A stretch of 64,000 bases of DNA from Sphingobium sp. CAP-1 (GTDB taxonomy: Bacteria > Pseudomonadota > Alphaproteobacteria > Sphingomonadales > Sphingomonadaceae): positions 2,491,001 to 2,555,000 of the forward strand of contig NZ_CP046252.1 of assembly GCF_009720145.1 (NCBI RefSeq). The letters are read 5' to 3'. Below the pieces are notes generated by a model. It saw only the letters and a program-made list of their open reading frames with translations, was not told where the DNA came from and made no database searches. This document shows positions 23,967-32,684 of this stretch, piece after piece. Each line of letters starts with the position of its first letter. The stretch's first letter is position 1. A program made the translations under genes and the position numbers.

Positions 23967-25813
23967 GCGGCCTCCCGCCGGACATGGACAAGAATGGCGG
24001 CGAGCGCCGCCGGAGTGATGCCGCGAATGCGGCCGGCGGCGGCGAGCGTGTCGGGCCGGGCGGCGTCGAGCCGCTCGATCATCTCGGTCGAAAGTCCGCC
24101 GATCGCGCGATAGTCGAAATCGGCCGGGATATGAACGCGTTCGTTGCGGCGCAGTTCGGCGATCTCGCTATCCTGCCGCTGGAGATAGGGGGCGTAATGG
24201 GCGTCCTCCAATATCTCGGTGCGCAGGTCTGCGGGGGCGTCGCGCAGGCTGGGGGCGAGGTTGAGCAGCAGCGCCCGGTCGACTTCGGGGAAGCGCGCCC
24301 AGTCGAACAGGCTGCGCCGCGCGCCATCCTGTCGCACCGATGCGCCGGCCTTGGCCATGTCGCTGGCGGTCATCGGCCGGGCAAGCTCCGCCTCGATCGC
24401 TGCGCGCTGCGCCGTCCGCTCCGCCAGTCGTGCGGCGCGGGTCGCGCCGATCACGCCGTGACTCAGGCCGATCGGGCCAAGCCGCGTCTCGGCATTGTCG
24501 GCGCGCAGCCGCAGCCGATATTCGGCGCGGGCGGTGAGCATCCGATAGGGTTCGGTCACGCCCTGCAACACCAGATCGTCGATCATCACGCCGATGTAGC
24601 TGCTGGCGCGGTCGAGGATCATCGGTGTCTCATCCCGCGCGCGGGCGGCGGCGTTGATGCCAGCGATCAGCCCCTGGGCGGCGGCCTCCTCATAGCCGGT
24701 GGTGCCGTTAATCTGTCCGGCGCAGAACAGGCCGGGGACAGCGCGCACCTCCAGCGAGGCGTCGAGCGCGCGGGGATCGACATGATCATATTCGACCGCA
24801 TAGCCCGGCACGGCGATCTCGACCCGCTCCAGTCCCGGCAGCGAGCGCACCATGGCGATCTGAACATCGGTCGGCAGCGAGGTGCTGATCCCGTTGGGAT
24901 AGACGAGCGCATCGTCCAGCCCTTCCGGTTCCAGAAAAATCTGATGGCCGTCGCGATCGCCGAAGCGCAGCACCTTGTCCTCGATCGACGGGCAATAGCG
25001 CGGTCCCCGCCCCTCGATCGCGCCGCTGAACAAGGGCGACCGGCCGAGGCCGTCGCGAATGATCTGGTGGGTGCGATCATTGGTGCGGGTGATGGCGCAG
25101 GCGAGTTGCGGCAGGATACGCGCGGGGGTGAGCGGCGACATGGTCCAGCCCTCCCCGTCCGACGGCTGGGTTTCCAGTGCGGCCCAATCGATCGTGCGCC
25201 CGTCGAGGCGCGGCGGCGTGCCGGTCTTGAGCCGGGCGATCGGCAGGCCCATGTCACGCAACTGGACGCCGAGCGTCGTCGCGGCGCGTTCGCCGACGCG
25301 GCCGCCCGTCTCGCGCTCATCGCCCCGGAACAGTTTGCCGCCCAGGAAGGTGCCGGTCGCCAGCACGATCGCGGCGGCGCTCAGGCTGCGCCCGTCGGCC
25401 AGCGCGATCCCGGCAATGGTGTCGCCATTGAGGATCAGCGCGCTGGCTTCCCCCTCGACAATCGTGAGATTGGGCTGCGCGTCGAGCATCGCATGAATGG
25501 CGGCGCGATAGCGTTTGCGGTCGGCCTGGGTGCGCGGCCCCTGCACCGCCGCGCCCTTGCTGCTGTTGAGCATCCGATAATGGATTGCGGCGGCGTCGGC
25601 GGCGCGGGCGATCAGTCCGTCGAGTGCGTCGACCTCGCGGACCAGATGGCCCTTGCCCAGGCCGCCGATCGCGGGGTTACAGGACATGGCGCCAACGGTC
25701 GCCCTCTCAAAGGTGAGCAGCGCCACCGCCGCACCCTTGCGGGCTGCCGCGGCGGCCGCCTCGCAGCCGGCATGGCCGCCGCCGACCACGATCACATCAT
25801 AGCTTGTTCGCAT
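23963..25813 (-). CDS. mnmG: tRNA uridine-5-carboxymethylaminomethyl modification enzyme MnmG
   Basis: 616-residue FAD protein (GidA) which, with MnmE, makes cmnm5U at wobble U34 of certain tRNAs. The FAD motif VVGGGHAGCEAAAAAARKGA lies near residue 10, with the family signatures MSCNPAIGGLGKGHLVREVD, GPRTQADRKRYR, YCPSIEDKVLRF and INGTTGYEEAAAQGLIAGIN, and a helical C-terminus. The start (MRTSYDVIVVGGG) is just upstream of a parS-like site. Stop overlaps rsmG by 4 nt. Confidence 0.95.
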   Translation of the reverse strand: MRTSYDVIVVGGGHAGCEAAAAAARKGAAVALLTFERATVGAMSCNPAIGGLGKGHLVREVDALDGLIARAADAAAIHYRMLNSSKGAAVQGPRTQADRKRYRAAIHAMLDAQPNLTIVEGEASALILNGDTIAGIALADGRSLSAAAIVLATGTFLGGKLFRGDERETGGRVGERAATTLGVQLRDMGLPIARLKTGTPPRLDGRTIDWAALETQPSDGEGWTMSPLTPARILPQLACAITRTNDRTHQIIRDGLGRSPLFSGAIEGRGPRYCPSIEDKVLRFGDRDGHQIFLEPEGLDDALVYPNGISTSLPTDVQIAMVRSLPGLERVEIAVPGYAVEYDHVDPRALDASLEVRAVPGLFCAGQINGTTGYEEAAAQGLIAGINAAARARDETPMILDRASSYIGVMIDDLVLQGVTEPYRMLTARAEYRLRLRADNAETRLGPIGLSHGVIGATRAARLAERTAQRAAIEAELARPMTASDMAKAGASVRQDGARRSLFDWARFPEVDRALLLNLAPSLRDAPADLRTEILEDAHYAPYLQRQDSEIAELRRNERVHIPADFDYRAIGGLSTEMIERLDAARPDTLAAAGRIRGITPAALAAILVHVRREAA

Positions 25814-25853
25814 GGGCCCGCCCTTACCAGAAAGGGGGCGGGTCGGTCAAAAG

Positions 25854-25869
25854 CGTTCCACGTGGAACA
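25854..25869. promoter_or_regulatory. parS-like site 4, between mnmE and mnmG
   Basis: CGTTCCACGTGGAACA matches the consensus at 13 of 16 positions and keeps the palindromic core TTCCACGTGGAA. It lies in the 59-nt mnmE-mnmG gap. Weakest of the matches, but in a parS context. Confidence 0.55.
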
Positions 25870-25872
25870 TCA

Positions 25873-27165
25873 TCATTTGCCGATGCAGAATCCCGAAAAG
25901 AGTCGATCGAGCATATCCTCGGTGCCGGCCTGCCCGGTCAGCGCGTCGATGGCGGCGCGGGCGAGGCGAAGTTCCTCCGCCGCGACGAGCAAATCCGGCG
26001 TCGCGCGCGCAGCGTCGAGATGGTCGAGCAATTGTCCCACTCGCTGTTTCTGGCGTGCGTGCAGGGCATAGTCGCCTTCCCCCGGCAGCAGCGCTGCGGC
26101 CCGGCTTCGCAACATATCGACCAGGGCCGGCATCCCCTCGCCGGTGCGGGCGGACAGGGACAGGCCGGGGCGGTCCTTGTCGGCGCGGTCGCTCTGTGCG
26201 GCGATCAGGATCGCATCCGCGCGCGGCAGGCCCGTCGCATCGCCCAGCCACAAGATGATGTCCGCCGCCGCCAGCGCCGCCCGTGCCCGGTCGATGCCGA
26301 TCGCCTCGATCGCGTCGCCCGTCTCGCCGCGCAACCCGGCGGTGTCGGTGAACAGGAAGGCGGTGCCGCCAATCGCCGCCGGCACTTCGATCCGGTCGCG
26401 GGTGGTGCCGGCAATGTCCGATACGATCGCCGCCTCGCGCCCGACCAGCGCATTGAGCAGGGTCGACTTGCCGGCATTGGGCGGGCCAGCCAGTACCACG
26501 CGCACCCCGTCGCGCAGCCGTTCGGCCGAAGGCGCGGCAAGGATGGCAGCGACATCCTGCGCCAGCGCGGTGATCCCCTTGCCGATCCGTGCTTCGATCG
26601 CCGTGTCGGGCACATCATCCTCGTCGGAGAAATCGAGCGCCGCTTCGGCCATGGCCGACAGGGTCAGCAGTTCGTCGCGCCAGCCGTCGATGCGGCGGGA
26701 AAAATGCCCCTCCGCCATCAGCAAAGCGGCGCGGCGCTGGCTCTGGGTTTCGGCGGCGAGCAGGTCGGACAGCCCCTCCACCGCATTGAGATCCATCCGT
26801 CCATGGGCGAAGGCGCGGCGGGTGAACTCGCCCGCCTCGGCGCGGCGCAGCCCCGGCATCGCGCCCAGCGCATCCTCCACCGCCGCGACCACGGCGCGTC
26901 CGCCATGGCAATGAAGTTCGGCCATATCCTCGCCCGTCACCGTATGCGGGCCGGGCAGCCAGAGCAGCAAGGCGCGGTCGAGCGGGTTGTCGTCGCGTGG
27001 GTCTTTCAGCAAGGCGAGGCTGGCGGTGCGCGGTGGCGGCACCCGGCGCGCCAGTGCTGCCAGCGCCGCGCGCGCCTGCCCGCCGCTGATGCGCACAACC
27101 GCGATGCCCGCCGGCGGCGCACCGCTCGACAGGGCGAAAATCGTGTCACCCTCGCCCTGACGCAT
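25873..27165 (-). CDS. mnmE: tRNA modification GTPase MnmE
   Basis: 430-residue GTPase that partners with MnmG. N-terminal tetrahydrofolate-binding domain (IFALSSGAPPAGIAVVRISG), helical domain, then the G domain with GPPNAGKSTLLNALVG, AGTTRDRIEVP and DTAGLRG, and the essential C-terminal FCIGK cysteine motif. Located between DUF6489 and mnmG; with rho 3 kb further on, the order matches sphingomonads. Start ATG 27165 (MRQGEG). Confidence 0.95.
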   Translation of the reverse strand: MRQGEGDTIFALSSGAPPAGIAVVRISGGQARAALAALARRVPPPRTASLALLKDPRDDNPLDRALLLWLPGPHTVTGEDMAELHCHGGRAVVAAVEDALGAMPGLRRAEAGEFTRRAFAHGRMDLNAVEGLSDLLAAETQSQRRAALLMAEGHFSRRIDGWRDELLTLSAMAEAALDFSDEDDVPDTAIEARIGKGITALAQDVAAILAAPSAERLRDGVRVVLAGPPNAGKSTLLNALVGREAAIVSDIAGTTRDRIEVPAAIGGTAFLFTDTAGLRGETGDAIEAIGIDRARAALAAADIILWLGDATGLPRADAILIAAQSDRADKDRPGLSLSARTGEGMPALVDMLRSRAAALLPGEGDYALHARQKQRVGQLLDHLDAARATPDLLVAAEELRLARAAIDALTGQAGTEDMLDRLFSGFCIGK

Positions 27166-27170
27166 GATGC

Positions 27171-27422
27171 TTATTTCTTGTCGTCCTTATTGCCCATGCC
27201 CGACAGCCCGACATTCATCATCTGCTGAAACAGGCGCATCCCCGCGTCGCCCAGCGGCGAGAAGCTCTTGAACAGCGTCTCCATCTGTTCGACACTGCCG
27301 ACGCCGTCGAAACTGTCGACCATGGTTTTCACATATTTGTCGTGAATGGGCGTGACATCGGGCAGGCCCAGAAAGGCGCGGGCCTCGGCAGGCGTGCAAT
27401 CCACGTCGACGGTTACTTTCAT
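27171..27422 (-). CDS. DUF6489-like small protein
   Basis: About 83 residues, beginning MKVTVDVDCTPAEARAFLGL and continuing PDVTPIHDKYVKTM, resembling the DUF6489 family as I know it; its function is unknown. Contains many methionines in its C-terminal half (MRLFQQMMNVGLSGM) and ends in a charged tail. Start ATG 27422; the extended frame to 27602 is rejected. It ends 5 nt before mnmE and probably shares its transcript. Confidence 0.7.
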   Translation of the reverse strand: MKVTVDVDCTPAEARAFLGLPDVTPIHDKYVKTMVDSFDGVGSVEQMETLFKSFSPLGDAGMRLFQQMMNVGLSGMGNKDDKK

Positions 27423-27576
27423 GTCCCTGCCCTTCCCTGTTAGCGGCGTTTGTCGCGTCGCGCTGTCATGCCGCAAGTCGCCGCGGAAACGCAAATTTTT
27501 AAACGACAGGGGTGGTTGCGCACCGGGCAGGATCGGCCAATATGCGCTCCAAATTCTAGGCGGAAAGGATATCGGT

Positions 27577-28278
27577 ATGGGCAGTTTCACCCCTATCACC
27601 ACGCTGGAGGGCGACGCGCAGTTCGACGCCTATGTGGCGCAACCCGACGGCGAGGCAAAGGCCGCCATCATCGTCATCCAGGAAATTTTCGGTGTGAATG
27701 AAGGCATTCGCCGCAAATGCGATAGCTGGGCGGCGGCGGGCTATCTGGCCTATGCGCCCGACCTGTTCTGGCGCGAACAGGCGCATGTCGAACTGGACGC
27801 GGACGTGCCGGAAGAATTTCAGGCGGCGCTGGGCCATATGCAGAAGCTGAACCAGGATCAGGCCATTCGCGACATCGAGGCGACGATCAAGGCGGCACGC
27901 GCGGCGACGGGCGGCGCGGGCAAGGTGGGCCTGGTCGGTTATTGCCTGGGCGGGCGGCTGGCCTTCATGGCGGCCTGCCGTACCGATGGCGACGCTTTCG
28001 TGGCTTATTATGGCGTCGGCATTGACGGGCTGCTGGGCGAACAACATGCGATCGGCAAGCCGACCCTGCTGCATATCCCGACCGCCGACGGCTTCGTGCC
28101 GCCGGCCGCGCAGAAGGCGATGCATGACGGCCTGAAGGACAATCGCCATGTCACCCTGCATGACTATGACGGGCTGGACCATGGCTTTGCCGCCGAAATG
28201 GGGCAGCGCCGGCAGGAGGACGCGGCGCAGCTGGCCGATGGCCGCACCGCCGCCTTCTTTGCCGGGCATCTCGCCTGA
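27577..28278 (+). CDS. Dienelactone hydrolase family protein
   Basis: Alpha/beta hydrolase of the dienelactone hydrolase family, about 233 residues. The nucleophile cysteine lies in LVGYCLGGRLAF, the acid near VPPAAQ region and the histidine in GLDHGFAAEM. Relatives cleave dienelactone or other esters in the cytosol. AAAGGAT lies 8-14 nt before ATG 27577. Coupled to the next gene by a TGATG overlap. Exact substrate unknown. Confidence 0.88.
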   Translation: MGSFTPITTLEGDAQFDAYVAQPDGEAKAAIIVIQEIFGVNEGIRRKCDSWAAAGYLAYAPDLFWREQAHVELDADVPEEFQAALGHMQKLNQDQAIRDIEATIKAARAATGGAGKVGLVGYCLGGRLAFMAACRTDGDAFVAYYGVGIDGLLGEQHAIGKPTLLHIPTADGFVPPAAQKAMHDGLKDNRHVTLHDYDGLDHGFAAEMGQRRQEDAAQLADGRTAAFFAGHLA

Positions 28279-29246
28279 TGGCCGACGCATGGCGCATGGT
28301 CGCCCGCAGCCATGGCGGGCCGGAGGTGATCGCGCGCGAGGCGTTCGACCCCGGCCCGCCGGCTGAGGGCGAATTGCTGATCGCGCAGGAGGCGGTCGGC
28401 CTCAACTTCATCGACACTTATTATCGCACCGGCCTCTATCCCGCGCCGCTCCCCACCCCGCTGGGGTCGGAAAGCGCAGGCCGGGTCGTGGCGGTCGGCG
28501 CGGGCGTCAGCGGTTTTGCCGTGGGCGACCGGGTGGGCAGCGTCAGCGGCCTTGGCGCCTATGCCTCGCACCGTATCGTCGCGGCGGATCGCGCGGTGCG
28601 GATTCCCGACGGCGTTGCGAGCGAGGACGCGGCGGCGATGATGCTCAAGGGCATGACCGCCTGCTATCTGGCCGAGGACAGTATCGCGCTGCAACCGGGA
28701 CAGGTCGCGCTGGTCCATGCGGCGGCGGGTGGCGTGGGATCGATCCTTGTCCCCTGGCTTCGCGACAAGGGGGTGATCGTCATCGCCCATTGCGGATCGG
28801 CGGAAAAGGCGGCGAGCGTCGATGCCGATCATAGCCTATATGGTGCCTTTGACGATCTGGCCGGGCGCGTGCGCGAGCTGACCGGCGGCGCGGGCGTCGA
28901 TGTCGTCTATGACGGTGTCGGCAAGGATAGCTGGACCGCCTCGCTCGCCAGCCTGAAGCGGCGCGGGCTGATGGTCAGCTATGGCAATGCGTCGGGCGCG
29001 GTGCCGCCGGTCAGCCTGCTCGACCTCAGCCGGGGGGGATCGCTCTATGTCACCCGCCCCACCCTGTTCGACTATATCGCGACGGCGCAGGAACTGGCGC
29101 ACACGGCCGACCGGCTGTTCGACCGGATGCAGCGGGGCGTAGTGAAGGCGGTGATCGGCCAACGTTTCGCGCTGGCGGATGCGGCGGATGCGCATCGCGC
29201 GCTGGAAGGGCGGCGGACGACCGGGGCGACGGTGCTGATTCCCTGA
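28278..29246 (+). CDS. Quinone oxidoreductase-like zinc-independent MDR protein
   Basis: 322-residue member of the medium-chain dehydrogenase/reductase superfamily, quinone oxidoreductase type. The N-terminal GroES-like region has VGLNFIDTYYRTGLYP and LGSESAGRVVAVG; the cofactor region has ALVHAAAGGVGSILVPW (NADPH binding) and DVVYDGVGKDSW. Zinc ligand cysteines are absent, as in QorA. Start ATG 28278 overlaps the dienelactone hydrolase stop. A strong terminator follows at 29269. Confidence 0.88.
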   Translation: MADAWRMVARSHGGPEVIAREAFDPGPPAEGELLIAQEAVGLNFIDTYYRTGLYPAPLPTPLGSESAGRVVAVGAGVSGFAVGDRVGSVSGLGAYASHRIVAADRAVRIPDGVASEDAAAMMLKGMTACYLAEDSIALQPGQVALVHAAAGGVGSILVPWLRDKGVIVIAHCGSAEKAASVDADHSLYGAFDDLAGRVRELTGGAGVDVVYDGVGKDSWTASLASLKRRGLMVSYGNASGAVPPVSLLDLSRGGSLYVTRPTLFDYIATAQELAHTADRLFDRMQRGVVKAVIGQRFALADAADAHRALEGRRTTGATVLIP

Positions 29247-29268
29247 CCTTCCCGCCGGCAATATGGCC

Positions 29269-29311
29269 AACGAAAAGGGGGCGGCGCCATCGGCACCGCC
29301 CCCTTTTCGTT
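29269..29311. terminator. Bidirectional terminator between quinone oxidoreductase and TerC genes
   Basis: AACGAAAAGGGGGCGG pairs with CCGCCCCCTTTTCGTT around GCGCCATCGGCA. T-rich on both strands, so it can stop transcripts from both sides, which converge here. Confidence 0.88.
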
Positions 29312-29324
29312 GCTTATGTCTGGC

Positions 29325-30047
29325 TCAGGCGAAGAGGGTCAAAATCCCGACCTGATGATCGACGAAGCCGTCATAGATCATCTTGACCGCGACATAGAGG
29401 ATGACCGCCAGGCCGATATAGGCGATCCAGCGGAAGCGCTCGATATAATGGGCGATGACATTGGCGGCGATGCCCATCAGCGCGACCGACAGGACCAGGC
29501 CGATCATCAATATGCCGGGATGGTCGCGCGCCGCGCCGGCGACCGCCAGCACATTGTCGAGGCTCATCGACACGTCGGCGACCGCCACCGCCCAGGCCGC
29601 GCCGGCGAAGCTCTTGGCCGGGCGCAGGCCCGACACATCATCGTCGGTCGGATCATTGGGCGTTTCCGCGCCGCGTGCGGGATGCAGTTCGCGCCACATC
29701 TTCCAGCTAACCCACAGCAGCAGCAGCCCGCCCGCCAGGATCAGGCCGACAATCTGCATCAACTGGCTGACCACCAGCGCGAAGGCGATACGCAGCACCA
29801 GCGCGGCAATGATACCGATCAGGATCACTTTCTTGCGCTGCTCGGCGGGCAGGCCGGCGGCGAGCGCGCCGACGACGATGGCGTTGTCGCCGGCCAGCAG
29901 CACGTCGATCATCAGCACCTGGACAAAGGCCGACAGCGCGGAAGGTGAGGTTATATTGCTGAAATCATGGACAATATGTTGCCAGATATCGGCGGGTGAA
30001 CCGATCCCCTGAACAGCCGAAGCGGCGGTGGCGAGTAGGTCGAACAT
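29325..30047 (-). CDS. TerC family integral membrane protein
   Basis: 240-residue membrane protein with about seven helices. TerC/Alx family signatures are seen: VLMIDVLLAGDNAIVVGALAAG near the N-terminus and WAVAVADVSMSLDNVLAVAG in the second half, both with the conserved aspartate and asparagine. Family members handle metal ions (manganese, calcium or tellurite resistance). Start ATG 30047. A terminator-like hairpin upstream (30073-30110) separates it from rho; I saw no yybP-ykoY riboswitch. Confidence 0.85.
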   Translation of the reverse strand: MFDLLATAASAVQGIGSPADIWQHIVHDFSNITSPSALSAFVQVLMIDVLLAGDNAIVVGALAAGLPAEQRKKVILIGIIAALVLRIAFALVVSQLMQIVGLILAGGLLLLWVSWKMWRELHPARGAETPNDPTDDDVSGLRPAKSFAGAAWAVAVADVSMSLDNVLAVAGAARDHPGILMIGLVLSVALMGIAANVIAHYIERFRWIAYIGLAVILYVAVKMIYDGFVDHQVGILTLFA

Positions 30048-30072
30048 GGCGGCCCCTGTTAAAAATGGAGAA

Positions 30073-30110
30073 AGCCGGACCCTGGCATCTTGGTGCCAAT
30101 GGACCCGGCT
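30073..30110 (-). terminator. Terminator-like hairpin downstream of rho
   Basis: On the minus strand AGCCGG...TGGCA pairs with TGCCA...CCGGCT, followed by TTTCTCCATTTTT. It lies about 50 nt after the rho stop and 26 nt before terC. Internal mismatches lower confidence. Confidence 0.55.
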
Positions 30111-30159
30111 GTCGCGGTAAAAATCGGTGACGGGGCGATGGATGGCATCGCCCTGCCGC

Positions 30160-31416
30160 TTACTGGTTCATGGTGGCGAAGAAATCTTCGTTGGTCTTGC
30201 TGTCCTTCATCTTGTCCAGCAGGAATTCCATCGCGTCGACCGTACCCATCTGCATCAGGATGCGGCGCAGCACCCACATCTTGCTGAGCGTCGGCTTTTC
30301 GACCAGCAATTCTTCCTTGCGGGTGCCCGACTTGCCGACATCCAGCGCCGGGAAGATGCGCTTGTCCGCGACCTTGCGGTCCAGCACGATTTCGGAGTTG
30401 CCGGTGCCCTTGAACTCTTCGAAAATGACTTCGTCCATGCGGCTGCCGGTGTCGATCAGCGCGGTGGCGATGATCGAGAGCGAACCGCCCTCCTCGATAT
30501 TGCGCGCGGCGCCGAAGAAGCGCTTGGGCCGCTGAAGCGCGTTGGCGTCGACACCGCCGGTCAGCACCTTGCCCGACGAAGGGACGACGGTGTTGTAGGC
30601 GCGGCCAAGGCGGGTGATCGAATCGAGCAGGATCACCACATCCTTCTTATGTTCCACCAGGCGCTTGGCCTTTTCGATCACCATTTCGGCGACCTGGACG
30701 TGGCGGGTGGCGGGTTCGTCAAAGGTGGAGGAGACGACCTCGCCCTTCACGCTGCGCTGCATGTCGGTGACTTCTTCCGGGCGCTCGTCGATCAGCAGCA
30801 CGATCAGGAACACTTCGGGATGATTGTCGGTGATCGCCTTGGCGATATTCTGGAGCATCACCGTCTTGCCGACGCGGGGCGGCGCGACGATCAGCGTGCG
30901 CTGGCCCTTGCCCTGCGGGCTGACGATGTCGATGACGCGGGCCGACTTGTCCTTGACCGTCGGGTCGAGCGTGTCGAGCCGCAATTTCTGTTCGGGATAG
31001 AGCGGCGTCAGATTGTCGAAATTGACGCGGTGGCGGACGACATCGGGATCGTCGAAATTCACGGTGTTGAGCTTGGTCAGCGCGAAATAGCGCTCGCCAT
31101 CCTTGGGCGCGCGGATTTCGCCTTCCACCGTGTCGCCGGTGCGCAGGCCGAATTTGCGGACCTGGTTGGGCGAGACATAGATATCGTCGGGACCGGCCAG
31201 GAAATTGGCTTCGGGGCTGCGCAGGAAGCCGAAGCCGTCGGGCAGCACCTCGATCGTGCCCTCGCCCATGATCTGTTCGCCATTTTCCGCCTCGGCCTTG
31301 AGGATCGCGAACATCAGATCCTGCTTGCGCAGCGTCGATGCGCCTTCCACGCCGAGTTCTTCGGCCATGGTGACGAGGTCGGCGGGAACTGTTTTCTTGA
31401 GGTCCTTGAGGTGCAT
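30160..31416 (-). CDS. rho: Transcription termination factor Rho
   Basis: 418-residue RNA helicase that ends many transcripts. N-terminal helical and cold-shock RNA-binding domain (GTIEVLPDGFGFLRSPEANF), Walker A APPRVGKTVMLQN, Walker B IVLLIDERPEEVTDM, the Q-loop VVSSTFDEPATRHVQVAEMV and the R-loop GGVDANALQRPKRFFGAARN. Ends in ATMNQ. It lies in the conserved position upstream of mnmE, although a quinone oxidoreductase pair and TerC are inserted. Start ATG 31416 (MHLKDLK). Confidence 0.95.
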   Translation of the reverse strand: MHLKDLKKTVPADLVTMAEELGVEGASTLRKQDLMFAILKAEAENGEQIMGEGTIEVLPDGFGFLRSPEANFLAGPDDIYVSPNQVRKFGLRTGDTVEGEIRAPKDGERYFALTKLNTVNFDDPDVVRHRVNFDNLTPLYPEQKLRLDTLDPTVKDKSARVIDIVSPQGKGQRTLIVAPPRVGKTVMLQNIAKAITDNHPEVFLIVLLIDERPEEVTDMQRSVKGEVVSSTFDEPATRHVQVAEMVIEKAKRLVEHKKDVVILLDSITRLGRAYNTVVPSSGKVLTGGVDANALQRPKRFFGAARNIEEGGSLSIIATALIDTGSRMDEVIFEEFKGTGNSEIVLDRKVADKRIFPALDVGKSGTRKEELLVEKPTLSKMWVLRRILMQMGTVDAMEFLLDKMKDSKTNEDFFATMNQ

Positions 31417-31681
31417 TGGCGAGTCGGTCCGATGTGGTGAGGAGAAAAATGGGCCGGAAAGGAAGAAGATAGCCGGACAGAAAGGCCGGAAACCCTCGCT
31501 CCGGACGGGCGAGGAAGAGATAGTTTCGCGTTTAGCGATCCGCCGCCCGTCTCGTCAAGGCAGGATCAACGCCTGTCGTTGCGGAAAATGGCGCTTTCCC
31601 GCGATCGGGCGGCCAGTGGTGGCGCTGGCGCGATGGCCGGCCTTCATGATATAAGCGACGGATAAGAGGAAGGAAGAGGAT

Positions 31682-32653
31682 ATGGCACGGCTGCACGCCC
31701 TGCTGGGGATTGCGCTGGCGATCGGCGGGCCGGCCATTGCGGCCCAAATGGCCCCGGATCATGCGCTTGATCCCGATGCGCCGCCATCGGTGGTGCGGAC
31801 CACGAGCGATGCGGACCAGCGCGTCACCATCCCCATTTCGATCGACGGCAAGGGGCCGTGGAACTTCATCATCGACACCGGATCGCAGCGCACCGTGATC
31901 GCGCGCGATCTGGCGCAGCAACTGGCGCTGCCCCCGCGCGAGACGGTGACGATCCTGAGCATGACCGGCCGGTCGGAAGCGCATACCGTGGCCCTGCCCC
32001 GGCTCGGCTTTGGCGGCAATATGGTCGACGATATCGAGGCGCCGGTGCTGGAGGGCGACAATCTGGGTGCGCCCGGCCTGCTGGGGCTGGACAGCCTGCA
32101 CGCCAAGCGGGTGACGCTCAATTTCCGCACCGGGCGGATGGAAATCGTCAGCAGCGGCGCACGGCGGACCCTGTCGGCCGATCCCGATACGATCGTGGTG
32201 GAGGCGCGGCGCAAGCGCGGCCAGCTCATCCTGCTCGATTCCGAAGTGAACGGGATGCGGGTCAACATCATGCTCGACACCGGCACCAATTTCAGCATCG
32301 GCAATCTGGCGCTGCGCGACCGGCTGATCGCGAAGAAGCGCGCGCCCGCCATGCAGGAAGCGAGCCTGATCAGCGTTACCGGCGGCACATTGACCGGGCA
32401 GGTCGGGCGGATCAGGTCGGTGCGGATGGGGCGCGTCAACCTGATCGAGGTGCCGGTGCTGTTCGCCGACGCCAGCCCGTTCCGGGAACTGGGGATGGAG
32501 GACAAGCCGGCGCTGCTGCTGGGCATCAGCGCGCTCAGGATTTTCGATCGGGTGGCGATCGATTTCGGCCGGGGCAAGGTCGATTTCCTGCTGCCCGACG
32601 CCAGCGCGCTGGAAAAGACGCGCTTCGCCGCAAACGATCAGGGCAAGGGGTAG
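31682..32653 (+). CDS. Retropepsin-like aspartic protease with two DTG motifs
   Basis: About 323 residues, exported (signal peptide MARLHALLGIALAIGGPAIA). Two pepsin-type catalytic motifs lie in one chain: FIIDTGSQRTVIARDLA and IMLDTGTNFSIGNLA, each in a retropepsin-like half, so it may fold as a single-chain pseudodimer. Function unknown; relatives are periplasmic. GGAAGGAAGAGG at 31667-31678 precedes ATG 31682, and CATGATATAAG upstream is a possible -10. Divergent from rho by 265 nt. Convergent with PBP1A. Confidence 0.85.
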   Translation: MARLHALLGIALAIGGPAIAAQMAPDHALDPDAPPSVVRTTSDADQRVTIPISIDGKGPWNFIIDTGSQRTVIARDLAQQLALPPRETVTILSMTGRSEAHTVALPRLGFGGNMVDDIEAPVLEGDNLGAPGLLGLDSLHAKRVTLNFRTGRMEIVSSGARRTLSADPDTIVVEARRKRGQLILLDSEVNGMRVNIMLDTGTNFSIGNLALRDRLIAKKRAPAMQEASLISVTGGTLTGQVGRIRSVRMGRVNLIEVPVLFADASPFRELGMEDKPALLLGISALRIFDRVAIDFGRGKVDFLLPDASALEKTRFAANDQGKG

Positions 32654-32684
32654 CGGCGCGCCCCGCCTTTGCGGGAACCTATGA

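Noticed and set aside
23906..26071. 721-codon plus-strand open frame starting MFHVKH
   Set aside because: Antisense to mnmG. It starts at the parS palindrome, which reads as FHVKH in one frame.
30048..30159. yybP-ykoY manganese riboswitch before terC
   Set aside because: The region contains one hairpin that fits a terminator, and I could not see the conserved riboswitch junction motifs.
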